Source: Taenia hydatigena
Taxonomy: Eukaryota > Platyhelminthes > Cestoda > Cyclophyllidea > Taeniidae
Length of the DNA stretch: 64,000 bases
NCBI GenBank assembly: GCA_036345935.2
Contig: JADWOT020001562.1
Coordinates: forward strand, 310,001-374,000
Direction: 5' to 3'
This document shows, piece after piece, positions 40,261 to 52,200 of the stretch. The position numbers and the translations under genes were made by a program. Below the pieces are notes generated by a model that saw only the letters and a program-made list of their open reading frames with translations, was not told the DNA's origin and searched no databases. Each line of letters starts with the position of its first letter. Positions within the stretch are counted from its first letter, which is position 1.

Positions 40261-43200
40261 TGAATAGCAACCCGGATAGATATGTGGCTGAAGCAAGAAA
40301 CAATTTAAATTCCATCCTTTATCTAAAACTGCTCTTAGGCCAGTGCTCTTACTATTTGATGAGAAGCCTACGAGTTGGCCTCGCTGTGGAGCATCATCCA
40401 TTGTCCAGCGGCATAGGGACAGCGCATTCCTCTCTACCCCAGTACACTTTCCAAATAGGAGGAAACTCCGGATCCACTGAAATCGCCCACAATGAGATGA
40501 TCCACTCGGAAGTTTAACCAAGAGAGGCCCTGAAGATGACATTCCAAAGGGGCGAGGGTCTGTGCACTATCACGATTGTCTGTTTGCCTTCGGTCCATGT
40601 CAGGAGTCTCCTAGCACTTCCCTAAGCCAAGGTTTTACTCTCTATCCTACTAACCATGACTTCTCACTACTTCTTAATACTTTAAGCTTATAAAAAGGGG
40701 TAAATTATTTTGTTAAAAAATCCTTGTTTTGTCTAGACATTTACAGCCCTGGCAGTCGCTGGGCCCAAACCTCACGTATTAATCCTTACAATTTGCTATT
40801 AAAACCCTATGCTTTACGCATTCATCCATTTAAGGCAAAGTAATTTGCAAATATATCAATGGGAGTTGTAAAAACAAATTCGTTGTTTATTGTTAGGAAG
40901 GCTGTTCGTTGTAATAAAAGGCGACGTGACGGAGCGCCTCACCAGGCTGTGACAGTAATGCTAGCATTGTTAGTTTAAGAATGCGTTTAGCCTATGCGGA
41001 CACTTAAGACCCCATCGTTGTGCCTCCACCGAGTGGCAATAAGCAAGCTGGCCGAAATTAATGACTTACTTCAAGTTCTGGGAAAATTCGGAGCGTTACA
41101 CAATGACAACTACCATCAAACAACTCACCATCTTGCTGGTATATGTGTGTTCAACTCAAGAACGAATGAATAAGATGCGAGAAAGTGTGCCGAAGCTAAT
41201 GCTAATGCTCTCAGGCGACGGACAATGACTTGGACCACCGACCGGATTGGCCATGAAGCACCAGGTGAAGGAACAATCAAGTGGTGGCACGAACCGACGT
41301 TGACAGGCTCACCAAAATCTGGGACCCAACGATGAAACCTTCAAGCCTGTGGATTATTTACCCAATCAAATATGGATTTCTAAAATGTGGGGATCCCGTT
41401 AGTTGTGTCCACGTAACTAAACATGCGTATCCCCGTCAGGCCTTATTTAGAAGTTACAGTGTAAAGCTTTGCTTGTTGAACTCTCGATCTTGGCTGCAGA
41501 GGCACTGAAGGCTCCGTGAATGTACTTCCACTCCACGAGATTGCTTACAGACCATGCCTTTAGCTCTTTAGCCCTTCCTTAGGCAAGACAACACCTTTTC
41601 TGTCCAATCATTGCATCTTCTGGAGGCACTAGGGATCCTGCAAAAGCAATAAATGGACTTAACCCCTGGATGGATTTTTGATTTTGTGGATCTCATTCAA
41701 ACGCAAATTGTGACCAAAATAGAAAGCTTTGTGAAATGAGTTGGCACAAGCCAACTGCCATTATATAACTGAGTGAGTCCTTAAAATAACTTAACTTTAT
41801 GCGCATTTGAAGTTCATTTTCAGCTGTGAGATTGGACCGAAAGCCACAGGTACTAGAAGAGGGCTGGAACCTCAACTTTGCCCAAAGAACACATCGATAG
41901 AGGACGAATGAGGAGAAAAGCAGTCGCAAGAACGATATCAATTGTATTAGGCTGCATCAAGTCTACGAGGAGGTTCAGTAAATAGTAATGCAGTGCTCCG
42001 GCGTCGGTATCAGAGGACTTAAAACGGAAGTAGCCCTTCAGCCCTTCTGTACTTCTCTAATAGACATGCTGTCCTGGCATTGTGTTCTCTCTCGCCTTCA
42101 GGGAAGTCTCAGGGCAATTAGAATCCACACGTTTTTGTGGAAAACAAGAGAATGACTTAATCAACTTAAAATACTGGAAGGAAAAGAAAACTCAGTGGGA
42201 GAGATAGAGAGAGAGAGAAGGAGAAGTAGGAATAATAGCTTTCGGTCGGGATAAAGGTGAGTAGGAGATGTGGAAGCGAGGGCCAAGCACCCCGGAACTC
42301 GTGCATTCATCTTACGAACGGAATGCTCTACTGTCTAAGGTGGAATATTCCTACCAAAAACCATCTCGCTTATTTTCCTTCACCTTGGAATGGGACATAA
42401 GCGAGGGAGTTTGTGGTTGACAATTTGGCTTTAAAAGCGACACGATCATTTGATTGCACCCACCGCCGTCCACACAATCTACATGACATGATGTGAATGC
42501 CACATTAACGATTGGTGGCTGCTCTCTTCACTTCATCAGACCTTTTTGAAGCCACTTGATTGCTGCCAAGCGTGCCTTACCGAACATTTGGTGCATGAGA
42601 AGAGGACAACGACTGTGGACATAGCAACTCATTCAAAATCGTGATGTGCTCATGGTAATTGTTCTGCCAAAAGTCAGTCATGCTCCTCATCTAATGTTTG
42701 TTTGTTTGTTTTTTTTATTTTCGGGTTACGCTTCATTTAAACGCAGTTACGTTTGATCCAATTTAATTTGAATAAAAGACATTAACGAAATGGGTTATTA
42801 GCGAAAATCATCTCTTTGTGTTTGTTAGAAGTGGTTGCAATGGGCTAGTAACGCTGGACCCAAGCAAATGAACGGCAAAGATGAAATAGCAGGCTTTCGG
42901 TATGAATGTGGAGCTAAAGAGGAATGTGTAACTCCTTGGTCAGTAAAATATGCTATCGCGGCCCGAGAATTTCCCAAAGACGAGCAAAAATATGGGCCGC
43001 TGGTGTAGAGAAGGACTGGGAGGCCATGCCACCCCACGAAGGCACAGTGGTGGAGACTTAAATGCTCGCGAGACCAAACAAACAAGGCATTACACAGTCC
43101 TTCTCTCCCTTTGGAAGTCGTCTTCCGGGCTCCTTCGTGAAGGCATCAGTGGCACATCGGTGTCGGTGGTGACACGATAGCATTTGAATGGCGGATTCGC

Positions 43201-46200
43201 GTCATGGCTGTCATTTCTATTGTCACTCAACACTTACAGGCGTGATGAATGCAATCTACTCTTAAGGTTCACTCAATGGCCGCCTCCTTTTGGATCTGCA
43301 CAGATGAATTGAAGGCGGTACTAAGTGGGACGACCACTAGTGACAGGGAAGACCTTGACAAGGTAGATACCACTACCGATGTCATAGAAGTTAAGTCCTC
43401 GTTCCTATATCCGTCTAAAGTCAAACTTTTACAAGTGTCGAATGAGATCTGGATGTAGAATGGGGCTGCAAAACAGAGCAGGGACAAATGCCTCACCTTG
43501 AAATGATGATCTGATGCCAATTCCCATCACTGAGAAATCCTCGTCCGATTCTTTGGTGCTGAAGAGTTGCGCCATGACCCATATCAAAAGAGACAGTTAA
43601 TTGAGTTCGCACTAGCTCCACAGCAAGAAAATCGCCTCCTCCTCCCGAGTTGAACAACACTACGCCGTCTTCTTGATATGTCTTCAATGCAAACACCAAT
43701 TGAAAGGCTCCGTAGATGTTTAGTCGCGGTAGACGCAAAAAGCAGTCTGGCGTCTTCAGAGTTATGGCTGGTTGAACATCCATAGGAATGACCGCGGGAG
43801 ACACCTTTAACTGGGGTGTTTCAACGAGGTATTCAGGCTCCACTAGCGGATCCACTCCATTGAATGTGAAGTGCCGGATTTGACCAATGAACGGTGGAGT
43901 GAGGGGAGTTGTCTTTTGACCAGCTTTGATTTCTTGAATGCGCATTATTACATTTCTCACCTCTAGAACTGCAAAGGTAATAGAAAAAAATTTGCCTCTT
44001 TCATTGGAAAGACATGATTTACTTGATCACACGAACAACAGAAGAAATTATGGCACAACAAAGGGTGCATAAGTGCGTCAAACGAAGAAGGAAAGAGGAA
44101 AATTGAGTTTAAAGCGATGCTTATTATTGCAAAAGAAGGTATAAAAAATTAAATTTACCCTCCATTTGATGTGAAGCATCAGTGCCACCGAGACAAACGT
44201 AAATCGTTGTCTCATTCGACGTCTGCCATGGAATTCCGCCTTCTGGCAGTCCTAGCAAGGCAAAAAATAAAGGCGCACGCATTCGCATTGTTGGATTCCG
44301 GTTTAGCCACTCTTAAAACACCCTCCCTCATGGTGATATGACTCTTTATTAGAAATTCTACCGACCCTTCGTCAGGCGAGGCTTTCCTTCAAAATGTTGG
44401 CAGGCATTTAAGTCACCTTCGGTGCCAATAAACGTTGGCTCCATTTAGAGCATTAAAATATGCAAATTACAGCAAGGATTATCGAAAAAATGCAGTGTAA
44501 ATTGATCGACTGCATGTTACATGAAATGCTTCCCCACTAGATACTACTTAAATGTGATAAGTCGTTCCGCCTTCAAAAATGCGGAATATGAAATTGAATT
44601 TTCTGGATTTTGGCTTATGCATTTTAGGTTGAAATTCGCTTGGGGGTTAGCATAAGAGCTGCTGGACTTAAGAGTTCAATTAAGCACAATGGACATTCCC
44701 TTTGAGGGAGAGATGCAGAATTCGCCCATGGAACTGCTCTTAGGTGGATTGGAGAGCCTCACAGCGGCAGCGGTCGCTTCAAAAACCCCAACAATAAAAA
44801 AAGTACTCCTGAAAAAGTTTCCCAAAAAAAGAAGAATGGCTTGTGCAGAGGGTGAATGCGAATGTCCCACTTGAAAGTCCACATAACCAGTAAAGAAGTC
44901 TGAGGGTGTAGGTGGGTGAGTGGGCGTGTGTGAACCGAGTCATTTGTTCCCTCTGCTTTGAGAGTTATTTTGAAGTGCTTCAATGCTAATGGGAACAGAG
45001 TGGGGAGAAAATTGTTGTGCACCGCGAAAGTCATTTGTCTCCGCCATAAATCGAGGTTAAAAGTGCAAAAATTTTAACGCCTCTTTAACACCCTTTTGTT
45101 GTAAATGCAACCGAATTTCGAGCTGTGGAGAAAAAATTAAAGCTCCAGCTAGATTGCATAGCGTTGTCAAGATGTCAACCGTCGGGGTAGGGAAAACAAT
45201 GCTTACTAGATTTCTTTTGCAGTTGATGGATGACACGATTTGCGTGACATCATGGACACCGGAATCTCGAATACTCCGAGGAGGAAAAATGAGGTTGATG
45301 ACAATTGTAGATAAGACTTATCAAAGAAATATGATACGAAAAGTACTGTGCAATTAATGAAAGGCAAAATCATAAAAACCTGAAAGAAACTTTTCTACAA
45401 ACATCGAAGGGGAGTTTGGATTCTGTTGAAGCGTGGCAAGTGGGTTTGGATTATTTAGGCAAAAAATATTACCAAATTCTTAAGTTCCGAGGGCAAAACA
45501 ATGAATTTTTCTTAATTGTAGGAGTGTTTGGAAGGCAGCCTTCATTCAAAAACTGTTAGGAGACACTTTCGGACAGTATACTACTGAATGCAATTCAGTA
45601 GTATAATACTTGGGGTTGGGGGCCACTGACGGCCTGGAAGCCAGGTCACTTGATGGAGATACGACAGCGGGGCACCAAGACTTAGGCAAAAAAAACTTAT
45701 TACATTCTCCTTCTCTCCTCATTTGGGCGTCAACCACGGCACTCCCTTTAATCCACCTCCCACCTCAGCCTTCACTACGTCGTCGATGCTGCACGGCAAG
45801 CATTCATGAACCCCACCGCGCCACCCCTCTCAGCAGTTCTACTTGATCTGGACTTTTGTCCTGTTTAAGATCCGCATTGTGGGGGATGAAAAGGCGTCCA
45901 TCATCGGGTATGCCCATCCAAGCCGTAATAGCAGTGGTCGTCCGTCTGTTGAGAAAACGGCGTGGTAGGGTTCTCGGCCCTTGTGCAAAACTTCACTACT
46001 TCATTCCATACTCAAGTGCCTTGGAATATTTATCCTAGGGGCAAACACATCCTTAATTGACTCTTTGGCTAGTTTTAGATCACGACAGTATCTTTCACAA
46101 TAGTGTGAAACCCTGGTAACGATTGAAAGCTAAAATGAACTCCGGAAATGGGGCCGAGAAGTCGAGATTTTATGCCAAAAGGTGGGTCTTATGGGGCAAA

Positions 46201-49200
46201 ATCAGGCAAAAAAGGCGCATTTTCACTCCATTTGAGTTACCTCTCCCTTTTAAATGAAGCCGCGGGGATGCAAAACAGTCACCATAGACTGACTTCAGAC
46301 TTAGGTTCAGGAGGGGCTAAGGCAAACCTCCTTTCAACCTATCGTGGAGGTGGAGGAAAATGTTTTGAAGTTTGTGCCTTACCGAAGAGATTAGGGTTTT
46401 AAAAAATGAACTTTGCAGATACAATTTAAAAAATTTTAAATTATTTCAGCTTAGCAAGCCAAATGCAGATCTGACTTTAAAAAAGTTAGTTGTAAATGAA
46501 CTGCTTCCCTCAGGAGTCAGGAGTCCATTATTCGCATACCATGCCTTTTCGAGGTGATAAACCCTGCATCTGGACAGGAAATTCCTCCACTCTAACCATG
46601 AAAAGTGGAATGGAACTGTTGGGGTATGGGAAACTATGCCTGATCATCGCTGATTTCACTCGCATCATTGAAGGGCAACACCTTCCGATTGCTTTGCTGA
46701 TTGACACCTGTTTAATACCAAAAGGGCCACTTAAGTATTCGATGCGGCATCGGCCTACCCTGAAGGGAAAGCAGTCATCTTTGTTGGATGGGAAGTCCCT
46801 ACTTTGGAGGACATGAAAAGGTTGAAATGTGACCTTTAGGATCTCAAGGTCAGACCACCTACGCCCGTACCGAGGCGTCGTCACCATTGTCTAGTACATC
46901 ATCCACATACGGTTTCAAAAGCACGGATTTAGACGCCACATTGGAGTAGGTAAGGATCTTTCGAATTATTTCGCAGTAAAGGCGCTACCAAAATTCCCAC
47001 GACGTGGATTGGGGCAAATGGAGCCAGCTAACGAAACCAACATTACCAGCTCTTTGAGGTGAGCATATGCGTGGACTAGGAAAGACTTGAAATGGTCTGG
47101 AAGACAGTACAAGTAATCCAAAACCGAGGTCTATCACGTTGACATCTGACGTGACAGTCAATACCACCCATGGGGAGGGAAGTTTGAAGTGACAGTGAAG
47201 CCTACCTCTTCTCTAAAGGAGGCTTTTACTTTGAAATTGGCTAAAAAATCACTTATTTTTCGCAAAATGGCAAACAAAACATACAAATGTGCATTTTGTG
47301 CAGACAGATAGGAGTGAAGTTGAAGGAGGCAACACGAGGTGGTGCAACCTACTGTCACAATGAGTGCGCAGGTGGTGTGCAATGAAACGAGCAAAAAATA
47401 TAAAGAAGGGAGGGAAGAATGAAAAAAAAATGGCAGTGCATTTGCCTGAAGGCACAAGGGAAAAAAAGTCTCACCTTTTTCGTAAATTTTTTCATCCAGA
47501 TGAACTCGCAATCGCGAGGCTGTTCGTAGAATGCGTAAAGCATGCCACTCCTCATTGGCCACTTGACCTGGGATGTTCAGACTCTGAAAGTAGAAGCAAT
47601 TTCCCATTTCTTAGCAATTTTATTAGTATTATTAGTTACTCAAGAATAAGAGCCTCAAAAAATCTGCTATTTTGATTGTTTTGGGTCTTTTTTGGTTAAA
47701 CTGCGTGAGATTCAAATGAACTTTGCTATCGCAGCCACCCTATTGGATGGAGGGGCTCGTCGGCTCACTTCTATAAGTGCTGCGAATTCCTTGTCCAAAA
47801 ACTGACACGAAAACAAAAAATGTTAGTAAAATGATAGGATGAAAGGATTAGTAAGCTATTATGCCTAAACCATATCCCTTTACGGTTCAGAGAAGAGGCT
47901 GTCAGTTTGATGTGGTCATGATGAAACTCCAAGCCCTGGAAGCCTCGAAGAGGAGTAGCACAACTTTAGCAGTTAATTTTTGATAGAGAATGTCCTATCA
48001 TACCGCTCCATCCCTTCATATAAGGCAGGTACTGCGTTAAAGTTGCCTCCACAGAGGCTTGCTCGTGGGAATGACATCAAGAACGTCCACAAAATGCGGA
48101 CCTCCATCCACCTTCCCTCAGTTTGGAATTGACACTTAAGCAATCAACATCAACAGCCTCATTTGAAATCTTCGTAATTACATTTTAAGATGAATTTTTG
48201 ATATGAAGAACTACCAAACGTGCGTATTCGATGGATACAACAGGTGTGAAAAGGTGGACAGGTGCTTTCATTTGACCTGGCTGGCTTTACGGAGAGGTGG
48301 GCTAGATCACCAGTCTACCTAAACATGTATTAGCATTGCAGAATAGGGTCCGCTGCCATGGAATGCTTTAGGATTGAAGTGAGCAGTGTAAAAAATCGGC
48401 TTCTCCGGCAACTTGAGACTAACATTTTCTCGACCATCCAGTATCACCACAACAACTAGGTGTCCATCCACAAGATCAATGCGCATTCCATCAGGTTGGA
48501 TGACATCAAAAAGCTGCATCATGGGGGAGAAAGAGCCTTGTGAATAGGAGGATAGGAGAGTGGCATTACGAGTCCGCGTTTTGAAGGCGAATTGTACCTC
48601 CGTCGATTCCAATCTATGCGGCAGGGGAAATCGTAATCGAAGCTGATGCTTTTTGTCGAAATCTAGGATCTTTGCGGCTGCACAAAAGAAAGAAAAAGCA
48701 AAGTTTTAAACATTTTAGCAGACTTCTGTGCCTAGGGCATCGCTGCCGTTGGTTAAAGAGCACAAAAAAGTCTTCATTGTGAACAGAAGTTCTGATATTT
48801 GTGTTTGAATGTGTGTACCGAATTCTACAGGGACAATTTCGTCTTTTGCGCAGTTAGGAACGCCAAGTTCCTGTGAGATGGGAGCCATTTGCATCTTACC
48901 AGAGGCAAAAAAATCCCATCCCTGTACCCTACTTTAGTTTCCTTTCAGAGGTAGACATCGGGAGATTTTATAACCCGATTTAAAAGGAGCTCCGCCATTT
49001 CCTGTCATCCTGATTAACGGTGTCTTAAATGGTTTATGACATTCGTGGTACTGGTCATTAGCAGTAATGCACAATCGTTTGGGAAAGGATTCCTGACTTC
49101 CAATAAAAGCCTGATGACTGATGGTTGGAGGGGGTTCGGGCAACTTTGAGGCATCCCGACCGATTTCTCGCCTTCCATCGCATCTAGCATTCACACTCAT

Positions 49201-52200
49201 TTCTACTGGATCATAATCCTTGGAGCGCCATTATGCCTCATAAGCAGAAGAATTAATTTTTATTTTTATCGCTATCTGGGGGAGTGGGGAGAGACATTAT
49301 GGCATAAATTCCACCTGAAAATGGCCTCAGTGTGACGTTACTCATGGCGGGAGTGGACAATCAGCACTGCAAATAGGCCGAAATGCCTGCTAAATGCAAA
49401 AAGTAGCTTTTGTGACTTCATTAGGTCACAGCACTCTACAAAAGAAGGCTGCGTCTACTCCTCCACATTACCTTAAATGCCAACTTTCAATGGAGAAGCA
49501 GAGCCCCATTGGCATGGGGAGTTTGCGGAGGTGACTGGGGGGAGGCGGGGCGGGGCGGGGGCGGGAAGATGAGGAGGGGGGGAGAGCGGAGAACACTTCA
49601 TGCCATGTTCCCATAAATATATCAAGGCTCTTTATGAGGATTTTCTAGTGCCTTCTTAATTATTCAAAGAAACGTCTCACTCTGCATCATCCCCCCAACA
49701 GAACATAGCCATTCTGCAGTCCCTCCTCTCAACTTCACCTAATCCAAGTTTTAAACGGGCGGTGTGAAGAGATATGCTCCTTGCAAATGTCTCCCGGGTA
49801 TAATAATGACCAAATAGGCGAAATGAGCTTATTTACATAAAAATAATAGTGCAAATGAATCCACAAGGGTGTTACTGGCTTAGTCATGCCTCCAAATTGT
49901 CCTGCTTATTCGATGTGCTGCCTACTTAAGGTGGAGGTCAGCCTCAAAACGTTGTCAAGGCGCATACCTGATGCTGTCAGTCTGTTGCAGGAGAAATGAG
50001 AGAAGAAGTGGCTTAGTAATTACGAAGGTATCACAAAACAAACCCAACTGACGCTACAGGAGAGGTCAGCTTTGATCCAGAGTAAACACGACCATAGAAG
50101 TTTGCGTGTCTTTTCAATCCCCGTGGAGAAATAGTTGGAGGTCTTTGAGAGCCCTCGATGGTACCAAGCTGTGTCGGTAAATTAAGCGGCAAATTAAACA
50201 TCTCAAGGAGGTTTAAATATGTGTTTTCCGGGAGAACTTTTTATGAACTTCCTTCTGGGCGAAAAATAACTGACTTCACACCCACACTTGTCCGAGTTCT
50301 GACGTTAACATTTGACATGTGGAGTCACACGCAGTGTCGTTTGAAACGAAAAAAAACCTTCCATCCAGAGTGAACTCACGAATGTGGCAAAGCTCCCCAC
50401 TGAAGGCTGTTGCCAAACAATCGCATTCCCCGTCCACACACACTCCGCCGTTGTGACAGAGACAGCCGCTTGGAGGGGAGTGACAGCCCATTTGAAGGCG
50501 TTGATTCCTCTTCAACGGCCGATGCCTCAGACGTGAGCGTATTAGTGGCTCGAAGTTGACCACCTCTCCGTTCAGTTTCAGACTTGTTTGAAAAAAAAAA
50601 GAAATTGAGAATTCAAAGGGGTTTTATTAACAAGGGAGCAAAGTAAACACAAAATTCTTTTCTTTCTACAACACATAGGGAATTGGTGTTTAGTGACGGG
50701 ACGCCGTCGGCACCTGGGAAAGTGGAAAACTACATTGAACAGGCCCAAACCGTGATAACTCGTCCCCGAATTCCAAGAATGTGGGGCGGATTGACAACGG
50801 AAAAGTGTGGTTTCTCCACGGTAGGACGCAAATGCCAAGAAGTTAATGTACTATTCATGTGTAGGCATAAAATATTCACAAGGAGGTGACTATCCAATCA
50901 AAATTATCGTTTCCAACTTGGGAGGAGGGTGGAGATTGTTCAGAGTGATGCCTCCTCCCAACCATACTCTCAAGGCCAAGAGCAAACTTTTGACAGGGCA
51001 GCTGACAGCACTTCAAGTTGCATCCATTGTGCAGGCTGATGCAATCTTCTCTTTCCTATGGTTTGATTGACAGGCTGTCATATCTGGGCTTAATCCAAGA
51101 GCAAGCAATTACACTCAAGGTTTAGTACAAGCATTCAGTTAAGGAGGTTGCTAAAGACGAAGACGGTGCTTGGCTATGCTTTGGCATTTCATGCTGACAC
51201 ACGGAACAACCTTTAGGCCAGATGTTTTGACACCTAAATCACTCACTCAACAACTTGATATTGCAAAGCTTATTGGTAATACCATTTTCATACAACGTGG
51301 AGGGTAAATGTGTAGTCAGGGCATGAGTTTTGACTCTCCGCTCTTTACTGGTGTCCGGCTTTACGTTCTGAGTGGTTTTAACCGCCCAACAATTCCATGC
51401 GGTATAAGAGGATGCAGTAGGTCCAAAATTCCGCCCCAGTTCCTACAGCAACCCTGAAAGCCAAGTTCTTCTCCGCCTTGAAGATTACCTCAACCGAGAA
51501 AACACCGATTTATTAAAAGGGCTCTGCTCTGGTTACTAATGCGTTGTTGTCAGTGTATTTCTCCCACTCACCACCATCCCCACCCCCAGGGGGAGGAGAG
51601 GGGGGAAGGAGACACTTACCAACTTGAAAGAAAAGGTAATTCATTCCCAATGCCCTTTTGTGACGTTTGTCGGAACCGCTTGAAAATGCGACAATTTATA
51701 GCCTAATGTTAACGCGAGTCGTCATGGCGACTGTTTGCAGACACAGAAATTACAAAGTGGAGTATTCTCTCGCGATCTGAGATTAAGTAAACACGCGCCT
51801 CCTTTCTGGGAGACGCATAATACGGCGGAAGAAGTCGCTGTTGAGAGGAGGTCTGTGTTGGTAAAGTGGATTAATATGTTTAAAAGAATTGTAAAAATTA
51901 GTGTCCAACCAATAGGCAATGGGGAGGCAAATTTGAAGTGACAGGTCTAAGGTCACTATCAAAGGGAATGCTGGAGCCGACTCATTTAATGTTAATTTGG
52001 CCGTTAAATTTGGAATGATTTTTTGGATTCACGACTCATAAAACTGTTGATCACGCACAACAGGCGAGTCAGCACATCCTCCGACCTCCGAACCGACGGT
52101 GGCGTGGAGCCACACGTAAAGGAACCGACCTCCTGGTCTCGAAACTCACCAAAAGTAAAATGTCTCTCCTAACCTGCCTCACCAAATAGGCTAATTTGCC

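Larger units (their letters stand above)
39296..43496 (-). other. Neurexin intron n8-n9 (4.2 kb) with repeats
   Basis: Donor gtgagg, acceptor tgttcgtag. Holds a GT repeat (39598-39616), poly-C (40230-40257), a third copy of the dispersed repeat (about 40380-40540) and a GA-rich stretch (42198-42226). Confidence 0.8.

Noticed and set aside
40133..40542. Frames with poly-Gly or poly-Pro
   Set aside because: Direct product of the poly-C run and the dispersed repeat.
44689..45034. Short frames on both strands in a neurexin intron
   Set aside because: Not LNS or EGF-like, and exons n6, n7 and n8 already join in phase.
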